Of a stretch of DNA of 64,000 nucleotides, positions 9,033 through 17,852 are shown piece after piece. A program made the translations under genes and the position numbers. The DNA comes from CAISIP01 sp031396205 (GTDB taxonomy: Bacteria; Pseudomonadota; Gammaproteobacteria; Burkholderiales; Burkholderiaceae_C). Every line of letters begins with the position of its first letter. The first letter of the stretch is position 1. The stretch spans positions 1 to 64,000 of the forward strand of contig JANNKH010000097.1 in NCBI GenBank assembly GCA_031396205.1, read 5' to 3'. Under the pieces are notes generated by a model. It saw nothing but the letters and a program-made list of their open reading frames with translations, had not been told where the DNA came from and made no database searches.

Positions 9033-10222
9033 GCACCGAGCCCTTGCGCATCGGCGTTGCGGGTCTGGGCCGGGCCTTCACGCTGATGCTGCCCACGTTT
9101 ATCGGCGATAGCCGCGTGCAACTGGTCGCCGCGACTGATCCGCTGGCGCCGGCCTGTGCGCAGTTCTGTCGCGACTTCAAAGCACCCACCTACGACAGCG
9201 TCGACGCACTGTGCGCTGATCCGGCGGTGCAGGTCGTCTATATCGCCACGCCGCACCAGTTCCATGCCGAGCATGTGCGCATCGCTGCAGCCCGTGGCAA
9301 GCATGTGCTGGTCGAAAAACCCATGGCGCTAACGCTGGCGCAATGCGATGCCATGATTGATGCCACCCGTGCGGGCGGCGTGGCCATGGTCGTGGGCCAT
9401 AGCCACAGCTTCAATGCGCCGATCCTGCGCGCCCGCTCGTTGATCGACAGCGGCGCTTTCGGTGCGGTACGCATGCTGACGGCGATGAATTTCACCGATT
9501 TTCTGTACCGGCCGCGCCGGCCCGAGGAGCTCGACACCGCGGCCGGCGGCGGTGTCATTTACAGCCAGGCCGCACACCAGATCGACATCCTGCGTCTGCT
9601 TGGCGGTGGCCGCGTGCGCCGCGTAAGCGCCTGTACGGGCAACTGGGATCCTGCCCGCCATACCGAAGGCGCCTACCAGGCGCTACTGGAGTTCGACGAC
9701 GGGGCATTTGCCAGTGCAACCTACAGCGGCTACGGACGATACGACAGCGACATCCTGATGGACGGTGTGGGCGAACTGGGTCTGCGCAAGAAGGACCAGG
9801 ACTATGGCGCCGCACGCAAGCGCCTGGCCGAGCTGGCGCGGGACGGACAAGAAAGCGAACTCAAGGCTAGGCGCAACTACGGCGGCGATCTTTACAGCCC
9901 GCCGCCGCCCGAGGTGGCCGCACACCACCAGCATTTCGGCCACATCGTGGTCTGCTGCGAGAAAGCCGACCTGCGGCCGACTCCGCTGGGCGTGGAGATA
10001 TTCACCGATACGCAACGCCGTTTCGAAGCCGTGGCCAGGCCGCGCATTCCGCGCAGCGAGGTGATCGACGAACTGATTGATGTAGTCGTGCGCGGCGAGC
10101 CGGCGCTGCACAGTGGCGCCTGGGCCCGGGCCACGACCGAAGTGTGCCTGGCCCTGTTGGCGTCTTCCGCCAGCCGCCAACCGCAGACGCTGCGCTTTCA
10201 GACGGGCCTGCCCGGACGCTAA
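9029..10222 (+). CDS. Gfo/Idh/MocA oxidoreductase, probable cis-dihydrodiol dehydrogenase (Pht4-like)
   Basis: A 397-residue NAD(P)-dependent dehydrogenase with an N-terminal Rossmann motif (GVAGLGRA) and the family motif VEKPMA near residue 98. In phthalate operons of Pseudomonas/Burkholderia type, the 4,5-dihydro-4,5-dihydroxyphthalate dehydrogenase belongs to this superfamily rather than to the SDRs. Together with the neighbouring oxygenase, reductase and decarboxylase-like genes this supports that role. The GTG start overlaps the reductase stop (GTGA), and its TAA is directly followed by the ATG of the MarR gene, so the three genes form one transcription unit. A different dihydrodiol or sugar-like substrate remains possible. 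Confidence 0.82.
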   Translation: MSTEPLRIGVAGLGRAFTLMLPTFIGDSRVQLVAATDPLAPACAQFCRDFKAPTYDSVDALCADPAVQVVYIATPHQFHAEHVRIAAARGKHVLVEKPMALTLAQCDAMIDATRAGGVAMVVGHSHSFNAPILRARSLIDSGAFGAVRMLTAMNFTDFLYRPRRPEELDTAAGGGVIYSQAAHQIDILRLLGGGRVRRVSACTGNWDPARHTEGAYQALLEFDDGAFASATYSGYGRYDSDILMDGVGELGLRKKDQDYGAARKRLAELARDGQESELKARRNYGGDLYSPPPPEVAAHHQHFGHIVVCCEKADLRPTPLGVEIFTDTQRRFEAVARPRIPRSEVIDELIDVVVRGEPALHSGAWARATTEVCLALLASSASRQPQTLRFQTGLPGR

Positions 10223-10756
10223 ATGCCATCACCCACCCAGGACATACTGCGCCATTGGCGCGACGCCGTTCCCAACGACCGCATGGCGCATCTGATCCGT
10301 GACACCGAACGCGCGTTTCGACGCGCGCTGCAGATCAGGCTGGCGCCGCATGGCGTGCCGTTCGGCCAATGGAGTTTCCTGCGCATCCTGTGGGAGACCG
10401 ATGGCCTGACGCAGAAGGAACTGAGCGAGCGCGCCGGCGTGATGGAACCCACCACCTTCGCGGCGATGAAGACCATGGAGGAGCGGGGCTATGTCACGCG
10501 CCGGCAACTGCCCACCAACAAAAAGAACGTCTACGTCTACCTGAGCGACGAAGGCCGGGCTTTGAAGGAACGGCTGGTGCCACTGGCCGAAGACGCCAAC
10601 CGGATCAGTACCATCGGGGTCGAACCCGACGAACTGGCGATGGCGCGCAGGGTCCTGCTGGCCATGATCGGCAATCTCGCGCAGGACGAAAGCAATCTGC
10701 AGTCTGCGCCGGCTTCCAAGGCCGCCGGGAACAACCGCAAGCGCGACAAGACGTGA
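10223..10756 (+). CDS. MarR family transcriptional regulator
   Basis: A 177-residue winged-helix protein. The recognition region LTQKELSERAGVMEPTTFAA and the wing region (YVTRRQLPTNKKNVYVYLS) are typical of MarR proteins, which usually repress catabolic operons and release DNA on binding an aromatic acid. It starts immediately after the TAA of the dehydrogenase gene, so it is probably co-transcribed and autoregulated. The likely target is the inverted repeat at 7972-7985 between the two arms of the cluster. Confidence 0.88.
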   Translation: MPSPTQDILRHWRDAVPNDRMAHLIRDTERAFRRALQIRLAPHGVPFGQWSFLRILWETDGLTQKELSERAGVMEPTTFAAMKTMEERGYVTRRQLPTNKKNVYVYLSDEGRALKERLVPLAEDANRISTIGVEPDELAMARRVLLAMIGNLAQDESNLQSAPASKAAGNNRKRDKT

Positions 10757-10867
10757 TCAGAAAAGGACCCGCGCAAGTCGCGCTCCGCTCCGGCACGCCG
10801 TTGATCCAGCGATCACCGCCGTGGCGTACGCTGGCTACTTCTGCGCAACAGCACCCGACCAGCGACT

Positions 10868-12046
10868 TCAGGCCATCAAATGGCGGTCCTGCATCCAATT
10901 CACGCACAGCCACGCCGCCTGGTCCAGCAACTCTGGCTGGCCGACAAAATAGTGTGTCGCACCCTTCAGGCAGACCATGGACTTGTCCCGACTGGCACAG
11001 GCGTCGAATATGCGTTGTGTGTGTGGCTGCGGCACCGCATCGTCGGCGCTGTGCTCGATCGCCAGCATCGGCACGGTAATGTGCGCCGCGCATTTCTCGC
11101 CGTGCGCATGGGTGTCGTCGGGCGACCACTGCGACAGCCAGGAGCGCAAGGTCGAGAACCGCGCGGACCCGACCGGCCCGGTGTTGACGGTTTCCGGGTT
11201 GCCCATGAAGCAGGTGCCGACGGGTCGGTCATTGGGGTCGATGCGGGGGTCCAGGAACCGCGGCTCGGCCATCGTGCGGTGGGTCACGAAACCGCGCTCC
11301 ATCTCGAGTCCGCCCCGCAGGCGAAGTTGCTCAAGCACCTCACGCACCCAGGCCGTGCGCCGGCGGATGCGGGCCAACTGCGCGGCACGGAACCGCGCAA
11401 GAAACTGCGGCGTATACGGTGGCTTGTTGGCCGGGTGGTAGAGGTCCAGTTCCGGGTCGCGCCGATCGGGATCGCTTTCGTCCAGCACGCTGGGATCGAT
11501 CCAGTCCGACAATACGACGGCGCGCGAAACATGGGCCGCTTGAAAAATGAATCCGTCGGCCGGCTGCAACTTCGCTGCGATGAGGTTGCACGGGTCTCCG
11601 GCCGGCGTATGGGTGACCGATGGCCTTTCGGCCTGCGCCTGGTAAAACAGCGCCAATGAACCGCCGCCGGACCATCCGGCAATAACGATCTTCTGGTAGC
11701 CCCAGACCTCGCGCGCATGACGCACATAGGCGCCCAGGTCGACCACCACGTTCTCCATGATCAGCGCCGTGTCGTTGCGTGCGTAACGGCTGGCGGCGCA
11801 CAATACATGTACCCCGCGCTCGGCCATAGCACGCGGCATCGGCAGCAACTGCAAGGTTGAAGCCGGATGCATGTAAATCAGCAACGTGTCCGACGCCCTG
11901 CCCTTGGGCAGGTAGCGTATGCCCTCCAGGTTGACCACGCCCTGGTTGCCGGCAAAGCCGTAGACCTCCTTGAACTTGCTGGCCTCGGCGTACTGCACAT
12001 GCACCCACTCGGGTTGCACCTCGAAACGAATCTGCGCATCTGCCAT
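10868..12046 (-). CDS. Alpha/beta hydrolase family protein
   Basis: A 392-residue protein with a nucleophile elbow GWSGGGS and a late catalytic region containing DDAVPQPHTQ and GATHYF (candidate Asp and His). It lacks a signal peptide, so it should be cytoplasmic. The start ATG (12044-12046) overlaps the stop of the VOC gene upstream by one base (TGATG), so it is the last gene of the long minus-strand operon that begins with the gentisate dioxygenase-like gene. Ester or C-C bond hydrolysis of an aromatic substrate or ring-cleavage product would fit, but the substrate is not evident. Confidence 0.8.
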   Translation of the reverse strand: MADAQIRFEVQPEWVHVQYAEASKFKEVYGFAGNQGVVNLEGIRYLPKGRASDTLLIYMHPASTLQLLPMPRAMAERGVHVLCAASRYARNDTALIMENVVVDLGAYVRHAREVWGYQKIVIAGWSGGGSLALFYQAQAERPSVTHTPAGDPCNLIAAKLQPADGFIFQAAHVSRAVVLSDWIDPSVLDESDPDRRDPELDLYHPANKPPYTPQFLARFRAAQLARIRRRTAWVREVLEQLRLRGGLEMERGFVTHRTMAEPRFLDPRIDPNDRPVGTCFMGNPETVNTGPVGSARFSTLRSWLSQWSPDDTHAHGEKCAAHITVPMLAIEHSADDAVPQPHTQRIFDACASRDKSMVCLKGATHYFVGQPELLDQAAWLCVNWMQDRHLMA

Positions 12047-12612
12047 CAACGGGTCTCCTTGTCGATCGTGCTCATCGCCTCCGACGCTCCGTGCACCACC
12101 GGACGGCGGCCTTTCTCGTGTGTCCACCGGGACAGTGCCGCGTGGGCGTCATCGCGGAATGCCTGCAACTCCCGGCTGTCGGACATCGTCAGGGTGAGTT
12201 CGAGCCGAATGCCGTTCGGGTCGAAAAAGTAGATCGAGTGCACGAAACCATCGTGCGACACCGGCCCGATCACGTCGATCCCGGCCTGCAGCAAACGCGC
12301 CTTGGCCTGGTCCACCTCGGCCGGCGAGCCGACCCGCAGTGCCAGGTGGTTGACCCAGCGCGGCGTGTTCGGCGACGGCTCGGCGGCGGCGTTGTCACCC
12401 AGGTCAAAGAACGCAACGCAACCGCCGTCGGTCATCTCGAAGAACAGGTGCACGAACGGACAGGCCTCGCCGGTACTCTGTACCGTATCGGCACGTACCA
12501 CATGCACCAGCGGCAAGCCCAGCACGTCCTCATAGAAGTGGCGGGTTTCCTCGGCGTCGCGACAGCGATAGGCCACATGGTGCAAGCCATGGACAGGGAC
12601 TGGATCGGGCAT
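12046..12612 (-). CDS. VOC superfamily protein (glyoxalase/extradiol dioxygenase fold)
   Basis: A 188-residue protein with two beta-alpha-beta-beta-beta modules. Possible metal ligands sit in HHVAYR near the start, in NHLALRV at mid-length and in the final GIRLEL (Glu). FFDPNGIRLEL is a hallmark of the family. A second VOC gene lies 30 nt upstream and ends with the same motif, so the pair may be old duplicates or form a heteromer. In an operon with ring-cleavage genes, a role as an extradiol-type dioxygenase or an isomerase is reasonable, but glyoxalase-like functions cannot be excluded. Confidence 0.75.
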   Translation of the reverse strand: MPDPVPVHGLHHVAYRCRDAEETRHFYEDVLGLPLVHVVRADTVQSTGEACPFVHLFFEMTDGGCVAFFDLGDNAAAEPSPNTPRWVNHLALRVGSPAEVDQAKARLLQAGIDVIGPVSHDGFVHSIYFFDPNGIRLELTLTMSDSRELQAFRDDAHAALSRWTHEKGRRPVVHGASEAMSTIDKETR

Positions 12613-12642
12613 GGTGCTCTCCTTGCGCCGGCAGGCGTTGAC

Positions 12643-13266
12643 TCAGGTACGCTGTACGGACAGGTGGCGGGTCACCTGCTCGAGCCAACGCGTATCGTCC
12701 GACAAGCTCCGCAATTCGGCCAGGGCTTCGTCGCGGGTCTGGGTCCAGCGCTCGATAACCCGGATGTCGTCGCCATCACCCTCCTGGTAAGACAACTCGA
12801 GACGGATGCCGTTGGGATCGAAAAAATAGACCGACCAGGTACCGGCGCCCACAGGGATCGGCCCTATCAGCGCCACCCCCGCAACTTGCAATCGGCCGCA
12901 CAAATGCCGGAAGCGCTCTTGGGTGACGGCGAACGAGCAATGCTGCATGGCGGCGATCGCGTCGCGGTCGACCTGCCCCTTGGCGCCCTTGGGGATCTCG
13001 AAAAACGCGACCAGGCAGTCCCCGCCAGCGTCGAAAAAATAATGGCGCAGATTCTCGAACGGCGGGTTGCCGCGGTTGCCCGGACCGGTGCCAAGGCCGG
13101 GCGGCACCTTGAGCGCATGCACCAGCGGCATGCCCAGCACGCCGGTGTAGAAATCAATTGTCATCTTCATGTCGTCGGTATTGAGCGCCAGATGGTGCAC
13201 ACCCCGGGTCATCGCGACAACAAAGGGCTGCGCAACGCCTGGCACCGCCGAACCTGTCTTGGTCAT
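12643..13266 (-). CDS. VOC superfamily protein (glyoxalase/extradiol dioxygenase fold)
   Basis: A 207-residue relative of the preceding VOC protein. It has HHLALN near residue 24, a central module with the sequence QHCSFAV where a His is usually conserved, and the closing motif FFDPNGIRLELSY. Its ATG overlaps the livF stop codon (ATGA at 13263-13266), so translation is coupled to the ABC importer. Two VOC proteins, a cupin dioxygenase and a fumarylacetoacetase-like hydrolase in one operon suggest aromatic ring opening and later steps. The reaction is unknown. Confidence 0.75.
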   Translation of the reverse strand: MTKTGSAVPGVAQPFVVAMTRGVHHLALNTDDMKMTIDFYTGVLGMPLVHALKVPPGLGTGPGNRGNPPFENLRHYFFDAGGDCLVAFFEIPKGAKGQVDRDAIAAMQHCSFAVTQERFRHLCGRLQVAGVALIGPIPVGAGTWSVYFFDPNGIRLELSYQEGDGDDIRVIERWTQTRDEALAELRSLSDDTRWLEQVTRHLSVQRT

Positions 13267-13991
13267 GGTTGATGGTCCTTCGCAAGGTCAAAATACAACT
13301 GCGACAGCCGGGGCCGCGCCGCCATCTGCGCACTGGCTTGCGACAACGCCACCCGGCCCTTGACCAGCACGTAGGCCCGGCTGGTGAACGGCAATGCGAT
13401 GTCGAGTTTCTGCTCCACCAGGACCATGGTCAACCCGGTCTCGCGCAACGCGTTCAGCGCGCGCCGGATTTCCTCCACCACCAGCGGTGCCAGGCCAAGA
13501 AAAGGCTCGTCCAGCAACAGCACGCGCGGCATCCACATCAGGGCCCGGCCGATGGCAACCATTTGCTGCTCGCCGCCCGACAAGGTGCCGGCGAGCTGTG
13601 CGCGCCGCTCTGCAAGGCGCGGGAACAGTCCATAGACAAAATCAAACCGCTCGTGCTCGAGGCGCGCATTGCGACCGGCCAGCCGCACGGTACCCAGGCG
13701 CAGGTTGTCACGCACCGATAACGGTGCAAACATGCGCCGCCCCTCGGGCACCTGCACCACGCCGCGCCCGACGATCACATGACTGGGCATGCCCATCAGG
13801 TCGTCGCCGTCAATTCGCACGCTGCCGCTGCGCACCGGCAAGGTACCCGACAAGGCCGCCAACAAGGTGGACTTGCCGGCACCATTGGGCCCCAGCAACG
13901 CAACCGTCTCGCCGCGCGCGACCTGCAGTTCGACGCCCTGCAGCACCATGCCGTGGCCGTATCCGCCCGACAGATTGCGCACCTCAAGCAT
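13263..13991 (-). CDS. livF: Branched-chain amino acid-type ABC transporter ATP-binding protein LivF
   Basis: A 242-residue ABC ATPase with Walker A LLGPNGAGKST, signature LSGGEQQ and Walker B VLLLDEPFLGL. It is the second ATPase of a HAAT-family importer. The ATG at 13989-13991 was chosen: it matches the normal LivF beginning (LEVRNL) and overlaps livG by 8 nt, whereas the longer frame would run deep into livG. In Burkholderiales such Liv systems often import aromatic acids instead of amino acids; the surrounding catabolic genes support that here. Confidence 0.92.
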   Translation of the reverse strand: MLEVRNLSGGYGHGMVLQGVELQVARGETVALLGPNGAGKSTLLAALSGTLPVRSGSVRIDGDDLMGMPSHVIVGRGVVQVPEGRRMFAPLSVRDNLRLGTVRLAGRNARLEHERFDFVYGLFPRLAERRAQLAGTLSGGEQQMVAIGRALMWMPRVLLLDEPFLGLAPLVVEEIRRALNALRETGLTMVLVEQKLDIALPFTSRAYVLVKGRVALSQASAQMAARPRLSQLYFDLAKDHQP

Positions 13992-14850
13992 CGGCCATCG
14001 CCCCCAGATCACCCAGATAGGCCTCGACCACGGCCGCATCGGAACGGATCTCCTGCGGCGTGCCCTGTGCAATCCTGGCGCCGAAGTTCAGCACCACGAC
14101 CCGGTCGGCCAGTGCCATCAGAAAGTGCATGTCGTGCTCGATCAGCAGCACCGCAATGCCCCGCTGCGCGATCTGGCGAATGATGCCGGACAGTCGCTCG
14201 CATTCAGCCGGCGTCAACCCCGCGGCAGGTTCGTCGAACAGGATCAGGCGCGGTTCGGACGCCAGCGCCCGCGCGATCTCGAGCAGCCGGCCCTGCCCGA
14301 ACGACAGCGTGTCGACCGCCGCCTCGCGCCATTCGCCCAGGCCGACGAATTCGACCAGCGCGTCGGCGCGTTGGGCCGCCTCGCGCTCCGCACGGACCAC
14401 CCCCGGTCCGGCCAGCAGAATCCGCCACAGCGAACCGCGCAAACGCCGGTGCATACCGACCATGACGTTCTCGCGCACCGTCATGCTGGCAAATGGCTTG
14501 TTGTGCTGGAAGGTGCGCATGATGCCGCGTTCGGCCATGGCATGGGCCGGCAAGCCGGTCAGGTCCTCGCCGTCGAACCACAACGCGCCGCTGCTGGGCG
14601 CAAGCGCGCCCGCGATCATGTTGAAGGTCGTGCTCTTGCCGGCCCCATTGGGCCCGATGACGCCCAGTATTTCCCCCTCGCGCACATCCAGGTCGAGGTG
14701 GGATACCGCCAGCAGACCACCAAAGCGCTTGGACAGGCCCTTGGCGACCAGCAGTTCCCGGCCGCCGCGCACAAGAAAACGCCGGGCCGCTCCCAAGTTT
14801 TCCTGCACCCCCTCGGGGGGCCTGGCGAAGACAGGGCTGGGGGCGCTCAT
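13984..14850 (-). CDS. livG: Branched-chain amino acid-type ABC transporter ATP-binding protein LivG
   Basis: A 288-residue ABC ATPase with Walker A GPNGAGKSTTFN and the LivG-specific long insertion. The signature region reads LSFGQGRLLEIARAL (LSFGQ instead of LSGGQ, common in LivG), and the Walker B region reads LILFDEPAAGL. About 35 extra residues precede the usual LivG beginning (AKGLSKRFGG). They are encoded by a GC-rich 43-bp repeat at 14805-14847 that recurs inside the P450 gene. The ATG at 14850 was kept because it overlaps the livM stop (ATGA); an internal GTG at 14770-14772 could give a normal-length protein. Confidence 0.9.
   Translation of the reverse strand: MSAPSPVFARPPEGVQENLGAARRFLVRGGRELLVAKGLSKRFGGLLAVSHLDLDVREGEILGVIGPNGAGKSTTFNMIAGALAPSSGALWFDGEDLTGLPAHAMAERGIMRTFQHNKPFASMTVRENVMVGMHRRLRGSLWRILLAGPGVVRAEREAAQRADALVEFVGLGEWREAAVDTLSFGQGRLLEIARALASEPRLILFDEPAAGLTPAECERLSGIIRQIAQRGIAVLLIEHDMHFLMALADRVVVLNFGARIAQGTPQEIRSDAAVVEAYLGDLGAMADA
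14805..14847. repeat. GC-rich repeat (copy 1), forming the 5' end of livG
   Basis: A 43-bp element starting GCACCCCCTCGGGGGG and ending CTGGGGGCGCT. It aligns without gaps to 58163-58205 inside the cytochrome P450 gene, with 34 of 43 bases identical. It holds a short palindrome (CCCCTCGGGG core) and looks like a dispersed REP-type element. It supplies the N-terminal codons of livG, read on the minus strand. Confidence 0.6.
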
Positions 14851-15779
14851 GATGCCCTGCGGCGCGCCAGCCACCAGTCCCAGACACCGATCAGGCCCTT
14901 GGGCTGGAACAACACCACAGCCACCATGACCACGCCAAAGACCAGCGCATGGTGATGCCCGATCAGCGGCGACAAAACGAACGGCAACAGGTACAGCAAC
15001 GCAGCTCCGATGAGCGCGCCGGCGTGCCTGCCGCTGCCGCCCACGATCACCATGAACAGCAGCAGGAACGCGTTTTCCAGGCCAAAAATCGGTGGGTTGA
15101 CGGTATTGTCGACAAACGCATAGACCATCCCGGCCACACCGGCCAACGCACTGGTCACCGCATAGGCCAGGATGCGCGTCGTGGTGACGTTGATGCCCAT
15201 GGCCTGGGCCGCCTGCGGGTCATCGCGCACGGCCCGGCAGGCGCGGCCGAACCACGAACGGTCGAGCCGCCACAGCACCGCCAGCGTGCCCAGCAGCAGA
15301 AACACGATCACCACGGTGTACCAGGGGCCTGTGACCCGCACGCCCAGGACGTCCGGCAATCGGTAGTTCGCCAGCCCCCCGGCAGCGCCGGTAACCGAGC
15401 CGCCCTCGTTGAGCACAACGATGAACAACTGCGCAAAGGCCAATGTGGCCAGTGCCAGGTAAAAACCCTCCAGCCGCGTGGCCGGTATCGCCACGACCAG
15501 TGCCAGCACGACGCAGACCACCACGCCCGCCATGATCGCCAGTGGCAGCGGCAGCCCGACCTGGAACAGCAGGATAACCATGGCATACGCGCCGATCCCG
15601 TAGAAGGTGAAATGCGAAAAAGCCACTTGCCCCGCGATACCGAACAGGAAGTTGTAGCCTAGCGCCAGCGACATCCACAACAGCAGTTTGCGGTACACGT
15701 CAGTCTGGTAAGAGCCCAGCATGAAGGCGATCGCGGACAACACCAGCGCCGCGAACAGGAAAGCTGCCAGCGACCTCAT
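14847..15779 (-). CDS. livM: Branched-chain amino acid-type ABC transporter permease LivM
   Basis: A 310-residue polytopic membrane protein with about ten hydrophobic segments. It carries the LivM hallmarks GQVAFSHFTFYGIGAY and the cytoplasmic loop SWFGRACRAVRDDPQAA, which contacts the ATPase. It is coupled at both ends (ATGA with livH at 15776-15779 and with livG at 14847-14850). With LivH it forms the membrane channel of the importer encoded by this operon. Confidence 0.92.
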   Translation of the reverse strand: MRSLAAFLFAALVLSAIAFMLGSYQTDVYRKLLLWMSLALGYNFLFGIAGQVAFSHFTFYGIGAYAMVILLFQVGLPLPLAIMAGVVVCVVLALVVAIPATRLEGFYLALATLAFAQLFIVVLNEGGSVTGAAGGLANYRLPDVLGVRVTGPWYTVVIVFLLLGTLAVLWRLDRSWFGRACRAVRDDPQAAQAMGINVTTTRILAYAVTSALAGVAGMVYAFVDNTVNPPIFGLENAFLLLFMVIVGGSGRHAGALIGAALLYLLPFVLSPLIGHHHALVFGVVMVAVVLFQPKGLIGVWDWWLARRRAS

Positions 15780-16660
15780 GTCCGCGACTCTCGCGCGCGT
15801 AGCAGCCCGGTCGGGCGCAGCAGCAGAAAAACGATCAGCAGCACCAGCGGCACTCCTTGCGCCAGGCCGGGTGGTATCGGGGCATAGCGCACCGTGAGCT
15901 GCTCTGCCATTGCCAGGATCAGGCCGCCCAGCAAGGCACCTTCGACCCGCCCGACGCCACCGATGACCAGCGCGGTAAACCCCTGGATTGCCAACGGCAA
16001 GCCCATCAGGTAATGCGCGGACACATTCGGCGCCACCAGCACGCCGGCCAGCGCCGCTACCGCAGCGCTACCGGCAAACGCCAGCGACGTGACGCGGCGC
16101 AGGTTGATGCCCATCAAGGCAGCGGCGCGCCGGTCAATGGCAACCGCCTCGAACGAGCGCCCGGCCAGGGTACGCTCAAAGAAATACCAGACGGCCGCAA
16201 ATACGCTGGCCGTAATCGCAATGATGAAAAAGCTCTGGTAAGAACCCGCGACCGGGCCCAACTCAAGCCGCCCATAACCAAATACCGGCGGCACTGGCCG
16301 CGGATCGGGCCCCATGCCGACCGATACCAGTTCGCGGAACACCACCAGCATACCCAGCAGGGCCAGGATCGGAGCCAACGCCGGAGCGCCTTGCTCCACC
16401 AGCGGACGCACCGCGATGCGCTCGGTCAACCATCCGACACCCACCATCAGCGTCAGTATGATGGCCATGCCGACCGGGTACGGCAACTCGAAGCGTGACA
16501 AAGCCAGAAAGCCGCCGAATGCCGCCAGCATGGACCACTCACCAACCGCGAAATTGATGACCCCGGTGGGCCGGGTGATCAACAGGTAGGAAAGGGCCAC
16601 CAACGCATAGATGCAGCCGCTGGCCGTGGCCCCGACGATCAACTCAAGGAAGTCGCTCAC
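15776..16660 (-). CDS. livH: Branched-chain amino acid-type ABC transporter permease LivH
   Basis: A 294-residue polytopic permease beginning with GTG (16658-16660). It has the LivH features TRPTGVINFAVGEW in the first third, RSFEAVAIDRRAAALMGIN in the ATPase-coupling loop and GGVGRVEGALLGGL near the end. The start codon overlaps the livK stop, so binding protein and permease are translationally linked. It pairs with LivM. Confidence 0.92.
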   Translation of the reverse strand: MSDFLELIVGATASGCIYALVALSYLLITRPTGVINFAVGEWSMLAAFGGFLALSRFELPYPVGMAIILTLMVGVGWLTERIAVRPLVEQGAPALAPILALLGMLVVFRELVSVGMGPDPRPVPPVFGYGRLELGPVAGSYQSFFIIAITASVFAAVWYFFERTLAGRSFEAVAIDRRAAALMGINLRRVTSLAFAGSAAVAALAGVLVAPNVSAHYLMGLPLAIQGFTALVIGGVGRVEGALLGGLILAMAEQLTVRYAPIPPGLAQGVPLVLLIVFLLLRPTGLLRARESRT

Positions 16661-17814
16661 TTCGCGCCGACGTGCACGACCTTTCCCTGGATGTCACCTT
16701 CATAGACCCGCACCACCATGCCATTGGGGTCAAAGCCGGTGCGCTTGCCGTCGGCGAACCCATACGAGGTGCCCACGCCGCCCATCACGCCCTGAAAACC
16801 CTTGGTGGCTTGCATCGCCTCGCGTACTTTCTCCTTGTCGGTGCTGCCGGCACGCTTGATTGCGTCGGCCACCAGCATGATGCCGTCATAGCCGTAGCCA
16901 TTGAGGTTGTACGGTTCGGTGCCGCCGTTGTCCTTTTTGTAGCTCTCGAAGAACTGCCTGGTCTGCGGCTTGGCCGGATCGAACGCATCGACAAACGTCA
17001 CGCCATCGAGCAGGCCTTTTGCCACCGAGCCGTAGACCGGGATCGAGAAGTTGTAGTTGCCCAGCAGCGGCATCTTCAGGCCAAGCTGGCGGTACGAACG
17101 CAGGATAAGTGCGTTCTCCGGCGTCAGCACGCCAGCCAGGAACACCGCATCCGGATTGGCGGCACGCACCTTTTGCATCTGCGGATCGGCAGTGGTCGAG
17201 CCGCGCGGCACGACCTCCTCGCTGACGATCTGAATGTTGGCTTTCTCCAGCGCGCCCTTAAAGAAGCGGTTGGTCAGCTGGCCCAGGTCCGAGTTGTCGG
17301 TGACCAGCGCGACTCTCTTGAAGTTCTTGTTGCTGGCGTAGGACAGCAGGGTCGCGATCTGGGTCGAGCCCAACGGCCCGGTCTGCCAGAAATTCGCGTT
17401 GTTGATCTGGGTCGTCAGCGTGTCACCGCTGTTGGACGGTGTCATGTGCGGTGTCTTGGTCTCCAGCGTGACCGACTGCGCCTGCTGCGTGGCCGGCGTC
17501 AACGACACCGACAGGATGAACGCCACGCCAGCGTCGACCAGCTTGCGCGCCGCGGTGGCTGACACATCGGGCTTGCCTTGATCGTCTTCCACCAGTAGTT
17601 CGATCTGCCGACCCAGCAATCCGCCCTTGGCATTGAGCTCCTTGACGGCGTACACCGCACCCTGCGCCACCGGTTCGGCATAGCCCTTGGCGGGCCCGAC
17701 CCGATCCGTGATCATGCCGATCTTGATCGTGTTCTGGCCGAACGCCAGCGGCGCAACCGCGACCATGGCGCCGGCAATGACGGCCCGTGCAGCCGATAAG
17801 AGTGTCTGTTTCAT
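16657..17814 (-). CDS. livK: Liv-type ABC transporter substrate-binding protein
   Basis: A 385-residue periplasmic binding protein. An N-terminal signal peptide of about 26 residues ends near PLAFGQ; the mature protein then reads NTIKIGMITDRVGPA and has the LivJ/LivK-type fold (peripla_BP_6). It is the first transporter gene of the operon. The clustered ring-cleavage enzymes make an aromatic acid or its ester a better ligand guess than a branched-chain amino acid. The ligand is not predictable from sequence alone. Confidence 0.9.
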   Translation of the reverse strand: MKQTLLSAARAVIAGAMVAVAPLAFGQNTIKIGMITDRVGPAKGYAEPVAQGAVYAVKELNAKGGLLGRQIELLVEDDQGKPDVSATAARKLVDAGVAFILSVSLTPATQQAQSVTLETKTPHMTPSNSGDTLTTQINNANFWQTGPLGSTQIATLLSYASNKNFKRVALVTDNSDLGQLTNRFFKGALEKANIQIVSEEVVPRGSTTADPQMQKVRAANPDAVFLAGVLTPENALILRSYRQLGLKMPLLGNYNFSIPVYGSVAKGLLDGVTFVDAFDPAKPQTRQFFESYKKDNGGTEPYNLNGYGYDGIMLVADAIKRAGSTDKEKVREAMQATKGFQGVMGGVGTSYGFADGKRTGFDPNGMVVRVYEGDIQGKVVHVGAK

Positions 17815-17852
17815 GTGCTTGTCTCCTCGTGAAAAAATTGATCCCGCTCACT

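Noticed and set aside
10757..10867. GTGATC/GATCAC pair in the convergent gap after the MarR gene as a terminator
   Set aside because: The arms are only 6 bp and about 50 nt apart with no U-tract, so a functional terminator is not supported.
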